From NCBI GenBank assembly GCA_964058845.1, contig CAXKVR010000097.1:210001-238482 (forward strand): DNA of 28,482 nucleotides, given 5' to 3'. The DNA comes from Carex sylvatica (Eukaryota; Streptophyta; Magnoliopsida; Poales; Cyperaceae). Made by a program: the position numbers and the translations under genes. A model generated the notes under the pieces. It ran no database searches. It saw nothing but the letters and a program-made list of their open reading frames with translations, and was not told the DNA's origin. Every line of letters begins with the position of its first letter. The stretch's first letter is position 1. Of the stretch, positions 9,876-20,692 are shown one piece after another.

Positions 9876-10644
9876 GATGAACCGAACCAAATCGAATTGG
9901 GCCTAGTTCGAATTTGAATTCGAAATTATTTCGAACCGAACTCAGTTCGAAATTGAAATAGATTTCAAACCTAAAGAGCTAGTTCGAATTTGATTCGGTA
10001 TAATTCGAACTAGTTCGATTTGATTCGAAATTAGTTCGAAATTGAGAAAAGCATGAGCTACGAAGAAGCAAATAATACTATTGTTTATATCCGACAACGG
10101 ATTTTCATACCAGTATGTAGAATTAAAAAAACTAAGAATCAGCAGGGTAGCGTTTTGAGTACAAGTATGTAGATTTTGCGTACCAGTATGTCGGAAAGTG
10201 GGGGTCAGAGCAATTCCTCGGCGAGAGGGACTGGAACAACGAGGTTTCTAGCAATTGGGTGCATTGAGAGAGAGAAGAGCGCGAGTGTCGGAGGAGAGGG
10301 AGATCGGAGGACGGGCGCTGGAGAGAGGAGAACAACGGCGGAGGAATAATAGAAGTCGAGAGTGAAGAGCCTGAGAGGAGAGTCGGCTAGATTTAGAACT
10401 TTAGGTTTAAGGGAGAAGGAGAATTCTGGCGAAACTTTTGCTCATCGTAAATTGGACGGCCTATATTAACCGCGGAGATTCGAACCAAAAATTTAGCGAA
10501 CCTATTTCGATTCGAATCTGACCTGATTCGAATTCAAAATTAAATTAATTTCGAATCGAACTAGTTTGAATTAATTTCAAACCGAAGTATTTTTGAATCA
10601 AACTCGAATCGAATCACGAATCTTGAAATTTTTGTGCACCCCTA
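9876..10644. mobile_element. Degenerate hAT-like element with TTCGAA-rich ends
   Basis: The two outer parts (about 9876-10035 and 10485-10644) are dense in TTCGAATT / AATTCGAA motifs and are roughly inverted to each other. The right end on the minus strand is TAGGGGTGCACAAAAATTTC, the style of hAT termini. A matching left terminus and target-site duplication were not found, so the left end may be lost. The middle (about 10130-10400) is purine-rich and GC-richer, and may be captured or internal sequence. The open frame across it is not a recognised protein. Confidence 0.55.
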
Positions 10645-11339
10645 GAATGGAAACATGGAAGAGAAAAAAGAAAGACTGAAGGTAAGTATTAGCTTGTGGG
10701 ATCCAATAATTTGAAGGTGCTACGGATGCTTTTTCAGTGGCCCAATTGCACTCAAGAAAAGTGGTCTATTAATTTAACCTTTTATACTTTAAAATAAAAT
10801 ACGTTGATTGCTGATGCGCAAAAAAAAAAAAGCTTTTATATAAGAAAGTGATTAATTTTAGGCTTTTTTAGAAAATTTTTTTTGTTAAATTTCTCAACTC
10901 AAACTTTGATAGGAACTACCTTCTAGAAGGTCGTCAGTGAATTTACAATTAATGCATGAAATTGTTGATATATATGTATGCAAGTGTTGATATATAACAT
11001 ATCAAGTATTTATATCTAATATCAAGTCTTTCTAAAAACTGGACATATCATCAACTCTTTATGGAGATTGTATAGCTTGTGTTAGTTGGGCTTTAATTTA
11101 AATTGTAATTTTTCATAAATGCTTTGTATAAAAAGTAGGACTAACAAATGTAAAATATAAAAAAAATATTGATTTTAAATTTTTTATCATGCCCACAAAA
11201 ATATCAAATACTAATATAGACGAAACTAGAAAATCTTGATATAGTATGCTAAAAACTTAAAATGCACAATATGTGGTGGGTAGAATTGAACCCAAATTCC
11301 CCCAGTAATCTCAGATCACAAAGAAAAATAATTTAATTT
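10645..11339. other. AT-rich intergenic DNA, no gene seen
   Basis: No coding signal, terminal repeats or structured repeats were recognised here. Confidence 0.5.
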
Positions 11340-11658
11340 GATGTATTTTAACAGGTACCAAGGCATGAAATATATCGTCCTCACATGTCTACTCTAAACA
11401 GAATATGAAGAAGTAATTCCTCAAAAATTAATAAATGATTTGTCATGTGACATAAGTGATGTAGGTTATGTTATTTATATGTATTAATTATAGAATTATT
11501 GTGGCTGGCCCATCAAATTTTGCTTTTAAGACAAAAATATCGAGATTTCCTCATCCTCTGGTGGACTCACCTAATTTTTATATTGAATGAAAAAGAAAAA
11601 GAAAGCATGAAAAAATAAACTAACAATAATACAGTTCGCCGGTGGGTTCACACATAGC
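11340..11658. repeat. Diverged third copy of the 5300-5640 block
   Basis: This segment follows 5290-5640 and 28050-28365 through the elements AGGTACCAAGGCATGAAATA, CCTCACATGTC, AATGATTTGTCATG, TTTTGCTTTTAAGACAAAAA and GAAAAAGAAAAAGAAA. Divergence is clearly higher than between the other two copies, so this duplication is older. Confidence 0.7.
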
Positions 11659-11790
11659 TAGGGGTGTCAATGATATCCTTTTAATTATTTATCCGATTCG
11701 TATCGTGTTAAATAAGAAAAGTATAAGAAATTTTTTTTTTATTAGTTTATTGGATATGGATATATATAGGTAAAGTCATGAGTAACCAGC
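11659..11790. mobile_element. Solo hAT-like terminus
   Basis: It starts TAGGGGTGTCAATGATATCC and continues ATTTATCCGATTCGTATCGT. It matches the right terminus of the element at 17417-18072 read on the minus strand. No partner end was found. Confidence 0.5.
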
Positions 11791-12901
11791 TCTATTCATA
11801 CATTGTTACCGAAACACAGATCCAGTTATTTCATCCAACATGAATTTATGTTTGTATTTTATTAATCACAAGTGTAATTTCTTAGGCACTTGTTTGAATT
11901 TTGTACTCTATATTTCTCTGTCTTTGTTATGAAATCCCGGAATAATTATCACTATAATTTGTACCTCAAATTATTATTTAGCTAATAACCTAGCAAAATT
12001 AGAGATCCACAAGGGGAGTTTCCTCGATGTTTCGCATCAACAAGGAAATTAATATATAATGACTAATGACTCAGCAGGTACCTCTTTCAACAGCATGACT
12101 ACTTTTGCACATCCTATGAAATTAATACTGTAACAAATAGTTGACCAATGATTTTAATTAAGTACGATTGCCAATTAGCTAACAACCATGTAAAAATTAA
12201 CGATTCACCAGCGCGCGCGCTGTGCATCCCAATGTTTAAACTTTGTAATAGATCCATGAACCAAGAGAGGTAGCGAGGAAGAGATCATTACATGTACTGG
12301 TAATGCGAAAACCGGCACTGCTGCCCCCACCTACACTGGATGGTACATATCGAATCTCCTCCTAATCAGAATCTGAGGAAGAGGATCTTAATACCCCTCT
12401 ATATATCTTGATCAAAATCAGTCTCAAGATCTGACACAACACATAGTACGTACCATTGCCACACTCATATGATAATATTTTCACATGTACAATTTGTTGT
12501 TCATCCATTTAGATATATATATAATGTCTTAGTTTTCTAATCCACATATATTTCACCTCCATAATGTAAAAATAAAATAAAAAATACTGGGTTGCATGGT
12601 GTCAATTTTTGAGAAATAATTCATTCTTTTATTAGAAAAAATATAGGGGGTTTGTGTATACGAGAGAGAACTATTTTTCTTTGATAAGGTAGACTTCTAT
12701 AATTAATAAAGTTTCCGTGTAACAAAAGCATAATTGTAAAAAAGTGAATACATATAGAATTTTGGAAGTTCATATTAAATCTATAAAATCAATTTTAAAA
12801 TAAAGGAAATTAAACCACATATGCAAGGAAAATAAAGTAAATTAGACGTGTCACATATATATATGCAAGGCATATTTCTTGACAAGGCTCATGATGAGCA
12901 C
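11791..12901. other. Intergenic DNA with old repeat pieces
   Basis: About 11845-11950 resembles 3890-4010 (TATGTTTGTAATTTATTAAT-like, then TTGTTATGAAATC). About 12465-12660 resembles 230-420. A GC-richer patch at about 12240-12450 contains a CAACACATAGTACGTACC string and could be an old gene fragment, but I recognise no product. A short CG alternation (GCGCGCGCGC) lies near 12213. Confidence 0.5.
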
Positions 12902-13254
12902 CAGGGGCGGATCCAGGGTTCTCGTCAGGAGGAACAAAAAATTATCGAATCGGATGTAAATCCATTAACTAATTAGAAACTTGATAAAAAATAATACTTT
13001 AACTTATATTTTTCAATACCTTGACTTATAATTTCGAATGATCTAACGTATAATTCTAATTTTCAATCATAATTCAAGAAATTTAGTTTGATTTTAAGTT
13101 TTTAACCCTAAATTTAACCCGAATTACAAATTAAACATCTAGAGGGGGGGCAAAAAAAATTTCAGAGAAGAGCAGAGCCGATCAAAACAGATAAATCACC
13201 ACTAAAACTCAAAATCCAGAAGGAACAACCGCCCCCTCAGTTGGTCCGCCCCTA
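12902..13254. mobile_element. hAT-type MITE with 8-bp target-site duplication
   Basis: The left terminus is CAGGGGCGGATCC. The right terminus on the minus strand is TAGGGGCGGACC. The 8-mer ATGAGCAC lies directly on both sides (12894-12901 and 13255-13262). The element is 353 bp with no transposase frame. Eight-base duplications with CAGGG/TAGGG ends are typical of hAT elements. Confidence 0.85.
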
Positions 13255-13597
13255 ATGAGCACCACTTATGAACATGGCGTCTATCAGCGCACATGATGTT
13301 TTACATTCCATCTCTTTATTCTTCTCCTCCAATCATGTCATGCACTGGTGGTACCAAAATAAAAAAATATGGATATACAGTGCATATCCCAACTTAGTAA
13401 TTAATTTTTACAAAGAGCGAAAATTATATTTAGTCATTGTTTTCTCTCTTTGAATATTAAACGAATATTATATTTAGCTATCAAACGAATATTACAAAAA
13501 GCGAAATTTCTCTCATCCAATCATGTCTCAAGTAAGGTGTGCATGCATTGATAAAACAAAGTTAAAAGTATGTATTGATGTAATACTCAAGTGCATG
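13255..13597. other. Intergenic DNA, no gene seen
   Basis: No family resemblance appears in the small open frame at 13268-13453. An ATTAAACGAATATTA-type short repeat occurs near 13455-13495. Confidence 0.5.
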
Positions 13598-13785
13598 TGG
13601 AATTCGTATCCCCTCAGGTTACCTGAGTAGAATTGAATCGGACGGTCCGAAAATGAATTGGCACGCATCTCAATGCACAAATAATTATGTCCCCACTGTT
13701 ATTCTGAATCCCGACCGAATGAGAGTAAATCTGAACCGTCCATTTCAATTGTGTTGAGTAAGGTATCTGGGAGGATACGGATCCA
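13598..13785. mobile_element. Small MITE with about 50-bp inverted ends
   Basis: The left end is TGGAATTCGTATCCCCTCAG. The right end on the minus strand is TGGATCCGTATCCTCCCAG. Both then run through a TTACTCA/CCTGAGTA-like part and TTGAATCGGACGGTCC or TTGAAATGGACGGTTC. TGCATG lies on both sides (13592-13597 and 13786-13791). The element is 188 bp. Its superfamily is uncertain. Confidence 0.7.
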
Positions 13786-14080
13786 TGCATGTGCACATTG
13801 AGTATTAGTTTTATAACTTTGATATTATATATATTTAAAAAATGATAATTATATGAAATACTGAAATGATGTCATGTCTAAATAAATTGACAACATACAA
13901 AGAATTTTAATGTACGTACGTTAGAATAATTATACATTTAATTTAATGAATATAAATTTTTAAATCCAAACTTCTAAAAATATATTAAACAAATTTCGAG
14001 AATTTTTTTCAAATTATAAATCTGATACAGAAAAATGGACCAGACTTCCATATAACGGCCATTAATTTATCTTTTTTTTC

Positions 14081-14452
14081 AGCTAAAATTTTTTATACGG
14101 AAGAATTTAAAATTGAGCGCTGCCAAATTTCGGATTTCCTCTAATATTTCTTTCTAGAAGTATAATTTAAAATTTTTGAGGAAAAGGAGTTTTGAAAAAA
14201 AAAAAAAAAACCACAATTTTTTTTTGATGAAAGTAGGACTAAAACTTCAAAAAAAATTGCGGTATGGGTAGATTTTGAAATAACTCGAAAAGCTGGATAG
14301 TTTTTTAAATTCTTTATTTTTTTGGATTTAATAAAAATTACGGAATTTTTTTTTTTCCCAACTAGAAGTTTTTACGGCAGCATTTAAAATTGAGCACTCC
14401 TAAATTCCGTATTTCCTCTAATATTTCTTTCTAGAAGTATAATTTAAAATTG
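14081..14452. repeat. Direct repeats flanking repeat E
   Basis: About 14081-14175 and 14360-14452 are direct repeats sharing TTTAAAATTGAGC, then TTTCCTCTAATATTTCTTTC and TAGAAGTATAATTTAAAATT. They are offset by about 278 bases and enclose repeat E (14227-14340). The arrangement could be a tandem duplication or an insertion that duplicated its flanks. Confidence 0.75.
14227..14340 (+). repeat. Repeat E, inverted orientation copy
   Basis: It starts ATGAAAGTAGGACTAAAACT and continues to GGATTTAATAAAAATTA. It is the same module as 28369-28482 and 5639-5734 but on the opposite strand, and it lies just downstream of the intact CNL. An arm CCACAATTTTTTTT at 14202-14215 pairs with AAAAAAAATTGCGG downstream, giving a short hairpin at its left edge. 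Confidence 0.75.
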
Positions 14453-14770
14453 TATATTTAATAGAATAAAAAATTTCGGCACTAAGAAGCAAATCAATAC
14501 AATTACCACCATGATACATATATCTAGAATATGTTCAAATCAACACAACTAATTAGTCTTTAATTTGTTTTCATAATAGTTTTGTGTATTGTCTTTTAAA
14601 TACATATCTAGAATATGTGCACCACAATACCGAAACAAAATCATTTGAAACATAAATCTTACATTTTGGAAGCATATTCAACAAGTCCAGAATAAAAGTA
14701 AACAACAAATAAATTAAAAGGAAAATAAAATGATAGTAGTACGGAAAGAAAACCTCCAAAATAAATTAAA

Positions 14771-17700
14771 TTATTGGACCAATATGTAGGGAACATGTTT
14801 GCAGATGTCGCGGATCTCATCTGCATGCTCTCTTAATTTCCTGCACCATTCTATCTTGAGTTCTTTGAGGTTTGACAGGTACTGAAGCCCGAGAGGCACC
14901 CCCAGCTTGTCACACGATTCTAGTCTCACTTTCTTAAGTATGGGCATGGCACCCGACTTTATCTCCAATTCTTCTAGATTGTCTAGCTCGATAAACACCA
15001 ACTCATGTAGCTGTTTGAAGCCTCCAGCTGAACAGATGATCTTTTGATTCTCTTGTCCCAACAAATAGAGCCGCCTGAGGTTGCATAGCTTCTCTAGCAC
15101 TGACAGCGGATCAACATTGAACTGGAGACCGTAGAGTTCTAGCTCTGTGATGTGGATGGGAAACATGCCAACCTGAAGCGACAACTTGTTTTCAACGGAT
15201 GGGGACATTTCATATAGAACCAGATATTGTAAATGTTTGTAAAATGGAAATCTTTGCATGTCGACTATTTCTAGTGGCACTTGATAGCCACTTAACCGAA
15301 GAGAGGTTAGATGCTTCAGTGTGTCAAGCAACTTGGCAAATAAATCCCACGAAAACGAGCTCTCCACTTGGATACCTAAATTGCGCAGATTTGGTAGTTT
15401 AGGTAACTGGGCATTCCATGACTCTCGACTATTCACACCCCAGAGTGTTTGCAGAGTTCTTAAGTCGGCAGAGGATAAGGGTCCTAAATTATTCCACGGT
15501 AGCTTCACATGCCGAAGTGTTTTCACATTCCATATATATTCAGGTAACTCGCCAACATTACGTAGATCACTGAAATCAAGGGTCTCCACAAATTTCAGGC
15601 CGCTAATGAACGACTCAAAAGATGTGTTAATTAAACCTCTCCTAGCTAGCTTGCAATACCTTAAATGAGTCAGTCCATGAAAACACTCAAAGTTAATTGG
15701 GTTATCAGAACCATACTTATGCATGTTACTCAACACCTTAAGCAGCCTTTGCTGAGAGCAATTTGGCAATGGCCCCTCAAAGCACAACAAAGAACGGAGA
15801 TTTGGATTTGCATTTAACATCAATTCATCACAACCCGAGTAATGCACTGCCACACGGCGTGCCTTGGTGATGCTCATCCAATTGTCAGGAGGGTTCGAGC
15901 AAATTGTGACAAAGTTATCCTCCTTGGCCTTTTGGATGGCAACTTCACGAAGGAGATCATGTATACGACAACTTGTGATGGAACTAGCGTGAGATCTCTC
16001 TGATACTTGAACCAAGCTTCTATTGAAAAGAAATTAAAAAATTAAACAAAGTTCTTTGGATTATAGAAGGTGTATGTAGAACTATATATATATATATCTT
16101 CCACAAAACACTAGATGTGCATATCGTAATAACTAAAAATAAATGTTGAGAAATGAAAAGCAGTAATTGTTAATGTTGTAGTAGGGGTGTACCGAAATTT
16201 TTATTAATAGCCAAAAATTATATCAAATTACTCAATCTATCCAAATTTGTGCAGAGTCAAGAAAATTGCCCCTTCTGGTTACTAAATAACCAGATTCTAT
16301 TCTTCTTTCCGGTGATTTAGTCACCGGATTTTGAAAAGATTTCCAGTTACTAAATAACCGGAAAGTTGCCTATGATTACAAAACATTAATTTTTAATTTT
16401 TTTTGTATTAAAGTATTAGAAATGTTGAATATATTTCTTTAAAAATAGATGGAATAAATATAATTTGATTTATTAAAAACACTGCAACAAATAATCCGGA
16501 TCAACATTTTTTAGGCCGGATTTTTTCGCGGCTGTAAGAAAAATTAATATATATTTCTTTATGTGTTATTGAAAAAAAAAATACTTAGATTTTGAGTTAT
16601 TCATTGCGGTTCAAAAGTCACTTCTAGATAAATGCAGATAATAATGTCATCCTTCTAGTAAATTTAATTTCTAAAATGTTGTATTTATTTTTGAAAAAAA
16701 TAAAAACTTTAAGTTATTTAATGATTGATATTCAAAAAGAATTATCAAAATAGATACAACTTTTTAAAAATTAAATGTACTAGATGGATCACAATATTTT
16801 CTGTATTACCTAGAACTGACTTTTGAACCGTGATCAATAACTCACATTCAAAACATATATTTTTTTTCAATAACACATAAATAAATATATTAATTTTTCT
16901 TACAGCCGTGAAAAATTCGGCCTGAAAAAGGTTGATCCGGATTATTTGTTGCAGTACTTCTAATAAATTAAATTGTATTGTATTTCATTTATTTTCAAAG
17001 AAATATATTCAATATTTCTAATATTTCAGTACAAAAAATAAAAAAAATTAAATTTTTTTGTTTTGTACAAAACAAAAAAAAAACCAAACAAAGAAAAGTT
17101 AGTAACCGGTCAAGCCACTTTCCGGTTATTTTGTAACCGAAAATTTTCTCCAAAATTCAGTTACTAAATAACCGAAAAGAAGGATAGAGTCCGATTATTT
17201 AGTAATCGGAAGAGGCAATTTTTGAAATTCTGCGCAAATTTGAATAGATTGAGTAATTTGATAGAATTTTTGAGTATTAATAAAAAATTCGGGGGTAAGT
17301 AAAAGGTCTAAAAAAAAGACAATAGTTACCTTGTTGAATCTAAGATTCAAGTTTTGTAAAACAAAGGATAATATGCAAAACTAGCTACTGAGTAACAAAA
17401 TGAGTACTCGAATGAGTAGTGGTTTCAATGTGTATGGTACGGGCCAGGTGGTCATATTTTGATATCCATGCCTTACCCATTAAATATTAGTTTATTCACA
17501 TCTTATCCTTACCATTAAGATAACGGTTAATGAAACAAAGAACAATAATTAGCGAATGAATTGATAGCTTATATAATTTACAATAAAAAATATAACAAAT
17601 AAATAAATATATAAATACATCATATTCCTAATAACATAAAAAAAAAAAATTCCCATTTATAATTATTGATATTATTATTTTAAAATATATATATTATTAA

Positions 17701-20231
17701 TTAAAGGAAACGATAAAATATTGTATAAATCATTTTTTTCATAAATTACTAATTAAAAATTTATATAAAATGTTGGATAAATTACTAATTAAAAATTATA
17801 TGAAATGTGATATAATTCAATCTAATTATAATAATAAAATTATATAGTTATATGTATAAAAAAATTAACATATATTTTTTTATATTTATTAATTACCCTA
17901 TATGGTTATAGATATGAAAAAGCTCTTACCCATACCCTTACCCAATAAGTTAACAAAAAAAAAATTCTTATCCATATTCATACCCGAAGTTAACGAAAAA
18001 GAATCTTACCCATACTCACCTTATCGAATACGATATGGATCGGATAAACGATTAAAGGGTATGGCACCTCTACGAGTGAGCAAAACCAATCATATTATTA
18101 AGTACATTTACCAAAATGAGTAATGATGTACTGAAACAAGCAATCCAAACAAATAAAATAATTGCCAATAGGCATGTTGTCGAGACTAATTTGTTTTTCT
18201 TATTATTTTTGAACAACTTATAGTTATTATAGAGATTCCTTTTAATTAGCACAAAAGGATTACCTAATAATTAAGGGTGCAACGAGGCCTCCCAACAAAT
18301 ACATTTTTATTGCAACGAACCGACACAAAAAACTTAGTTAGTTAGGCCTTCAAGGAGGACAAAGAAAAAAATGTAGTTCTGTATTGAACAAATATTGATG
18401 TAACCTACACCATTATTTATTTTACTCCCTGTATTTTTCAAAGTTAAAACTAAGAGTTATAACCATATCCTTAAATACACGACACAACATTATTTTCTCT
18501 GATAAATGCAACAAAGAAACATTTTAGGCATATTGTTTGTTTTAAACTAAATAGTATACTTAATCTATATGAAAAAAGTTAGTCAAGAGTATGAATTTAT
18601 TGTTAAAGAGCCAATTAAATTTTAAAAGTAAGATATCTTATCACACAAAAAATATAAATAAATAAAAATCAACCGTATCTAGATGAATCTGTAAAATAAT
18701 GTTGAACTATGAAAGTATACCTTTGCACTAGATCCTCTAGGAAGATCTCAGCAGTATCCTCCAATGTTCTGGATTCTTCTGCCGGTATGAGCCTTTCAGC
18801 AACCCACAACTGAAATAATATTTCAGCATTGATGTTATAGTCTTCAGGAAAAACCGCCAAGTACATAAAACATGACTTAAGGACAAATGGCAAGTCATTG
18901 TAGCTGGTGGCTATGATCTCAGTACATTCTTTTCCATCAGTTCCCCAATTCACGGTATGCAACATTTTACTCCAAGCAGCATAATTGGCGGGTCTTTTTG
19001 ATAATAAACCTCCCAAAACCACCAATGCAAGGGGTAATCCACCACATTTTTTAACAAATTGTTCTCCAAGCTCATACAGATCATTATCGGGATACTCTCT
19101 ACTCAAATCTCGATTAGGCAGAGCCTTTTTCAGTAAAAGCTCTAAGCTCGCTGCCTCAGTTAAATAGGGAAGTTTATATGGTTCAGCATCACCGACAATG
19201 TTTTGGATTCTAGTAGTTATGATTACTCCACTTCCAATCTCATCAGGTAGCACCCCACCAATTTGAGTCCATAGATCACTTGTCCATATATCATCTAAGA
19301 CAAGAAGGTACTTCTTACCATTAAGTTTTTGGTAAAGCTTTGTCAGTAAATGTTGTTCTCCCCCTTCTAGGTCGTTTGGAAGGAGAGGCTTGACTTGCTC
19401 TATTATCTTTCTCAAAATATCCATTAGATTGAACTCTTGAGAGATAGCTACCCATATGTGAACATCAAACTGTCTTTTAACATCATTGCTGTAGAAAAAG
19501 AAGTAGATGGTCATCACTTTTTGAAAGATTGAAATATCATATTATTAATTAATTATTGACATTGTTGCTTCATATAATCATATTTACCTATTGTACACTT
19601 TTCGAGCAAGAGTGGTTTTGCCGAGCCCACCAGGTCCCACAATGGAGATGATAGCACGCCTTTTGGTGCTTGTGAAACGTAACTGATTTACAATGTTGTC
19701 CCTGTGAGGATCGAAGCCGACAACATTAGGATCATCAATGTCAGGTACTATAAGGGGCCTCACCGGTAGCTTCGGCCGCTCTCCACTGCCTTCACCCGAA
19801 AAGGTTATTTCATATTTCGCTCTACTTTGTATGATATCCTGAATTCGTGCCAGGATCTCATTCATCTCACTGGCAAGGTTGTGCGAAGCTGGGAGCCTTT
19901 TGCGCCTGCTCCACATCTTTTTAGCAGTACCAACAATTCGAGAACATCCTCTCGGGAGCTCTTTCGAAGGGTTTTCGGGAGCCTTCAAGAAATGGGCATT
20001 GTCAATAACATCTTCTATGTCGTAAGCAATATCTCTGACCTCATGGACCCAATTTTTCTGCCTCTCATTTAAGGTCTGCATCATGTCGGCATCCTTGAGA
20101 AAAGATTGGATCCGACTAAGCTCACGACTCAATGTTTCCACTTGCTTGACGACACCTTGTATTTGTAGAACCTCTTTAACAACAGCATCCGACAACTTCT
20201 CCAAAACAAAAGTAACTATCCCTTCGGCCAT
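14771..20231 (-). CDS. CC-NB-ARC-LRR (CNL) disease-resistance protein, intact, three exons
   Basis: This is an intracellular immune receptor of the RPP13/At1g50180-like type. I join exon 1 20231-19588, exon 2 19488-18721 and exon 3 16019-14771: 2661 bases, 886 residues plus stop. Both introns are GT-AG (GTAAATATG/CTACAG and GTATAC/CAATAG), and the frame is kept across both. Motifs in order: a MADA-like start MAEGIVTFVLEKLSD, EDVID (73-77), P-loop GPGGLGKTT (199-207), RNBS-A FDVHIWVAIS (222-231), kinase-2 LLVLDDIW (276-283), GSGVIITTR (300-308), GLPLAL (365-370), RNBS-D CFMYLAVFPED (421-431), IHD at the MHD position (490-492), then leucine-rich repeats from about 540 to the end. All nucleotide-binding motifs look intact. 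The one departure is Ile for Met in MHD, common in this group. No integrated decoy or TIR domain is seen. Intron 2 (2.7 kb) is swollen by a palindrome and a hAT-like element. The ATG matches the paralogue's start. Confidence 0.93.
16190..17293. repeat. 1.1-kb near-perfect inverted repeat inside CNL intron 2
   Basis: The two arms are about 500 bases each around a centre near 16715-16740. Matching landmarks read inward from both ends are TTTTTATTAATA, TCAAATTACTCAATCTAT, GGTTACTAAATAACC-type motifs, CTGCAACAAATAATCCGGAT, GGCTGTAAGAAAAATTAATA, TTATGTGTTATTGAAAAAAA and GGTTCAAAAGTCA. The outer edges are ACCGAAATTT and AAATTCGGGGGT. No clean target-site duplication was identified. Within the CNL pre-mRNA it would fold as a long hairpin. 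It has no coding capacity and looks like a foldback non-autonomous DNA element. Confidence 0.9.
17417..18072. mobile_element. hAT-like element inside CNL intron 2
   Basis: The left end is TAGTGGTTTCAATGTGTATG. The right end on the minus strand is TAGAGGTGCCATACCCTTTA. The flanking 8-mers are CGAATGAG (17409-17416) and CGAGTGAG (18073-18080), seven of eight matching. The element is 656 bp, very AT-rich inside, with subterminal TTACCCAT / GGGTAAG motifs. The open frame at 17902-18123 is part of these repeats and not a gene. Confidence 0.75.
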
Positions 20232-20493
20232 CTTTCAAGTTGCTTCGTCTATTCTTGGCTGTGCAAACTGGGTGAACAATTGTACCAATAAATTCGAGTA
20301 AGAATAGTGTTTTGACAAATAAGGGGAAATAAAGATCTAGAATCATTAATTATTCTTGGCCGTGCATACTGGTAAAATATGGAACTGTGTATACTGGTTA
20401 ACTTGTAAGGCTCCAACAATAAGGTACTACCTCAACATCATACTAACAAACAGCTAGAGAGACCGAATGAGCTATTAATTAGTGGGTCTTCCT
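20232..20493 (-). promoter_or_regulatory. 5' flank of the intact CNL
   Basis: This region is homologous to 6609-6885 upstream of the truncated copy, which marks the likely promoter and leader. The bases next to the ATG (minus strand AACTTGAAAG then ATG) are identical in both copies. Two CTTGGC-containing repeats (CAAGAATA on the minus strand) occur about 110 bases apart. No firm TATA box was seen. Confidence 0.5.
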
Positions 20494-20549
20494 TAGGGCA
20501 CCTTCAGCTTTAATCCCTCTTAATCCAGCCAAATGACCCTTTCTTAGAC

Positions 20550-20692
20550 CGGAAATAAATCTGCTGCGTTCCAAATTTCATGAATAGTTTTTCTGAAATT
20601 TTTGCTTTTCCAAATCCGGCTGTTCAACTTTTTCTGTGCATGTATCTCGAAACAAATCAACAGTTTGATTTGAAAAAGCAGAGATCGGATCC
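20550..20692. mobile_element. Possible 143-bp insertion with 9-bp direct repeat
   Basis: TTCTTAGAC lies on both sides (20541-20549 and 20693-20701). The related block at 9115-9230 lacks the intervening sequence. The inner ends show only weak inversion (ATCTGCTGCGTTCCAAAT against ATCTCTGCTTTTTCAAAT), so an insertion is likely but its class is open. Confidence 0.55.

Noticed and set aside
10132..10335. 67-codon Ser/Leu-rich minus-strand frame
   Set aside because: It comes from the purine-rich core of a degraded element; it has no motif and low complexity.
14771..16019. A separate LRR gene starting in exon 3
   Set aside because: The frame starts without a good ATG, and a phase-correct splice to exon 2 restores the expected RSLVQVSERS and IHD context.
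17902..18123. 73-codon frame in intron 2
   Set aside because: It lies largely within the subterminal repeats of the hAT-like element.
20550..20692. A hidden upstream exon of the CNL
   Set aside because: The ATG at 20231 matches the family start and the paralogue; upstream frames show no coiled-coil or other NLR sequence.
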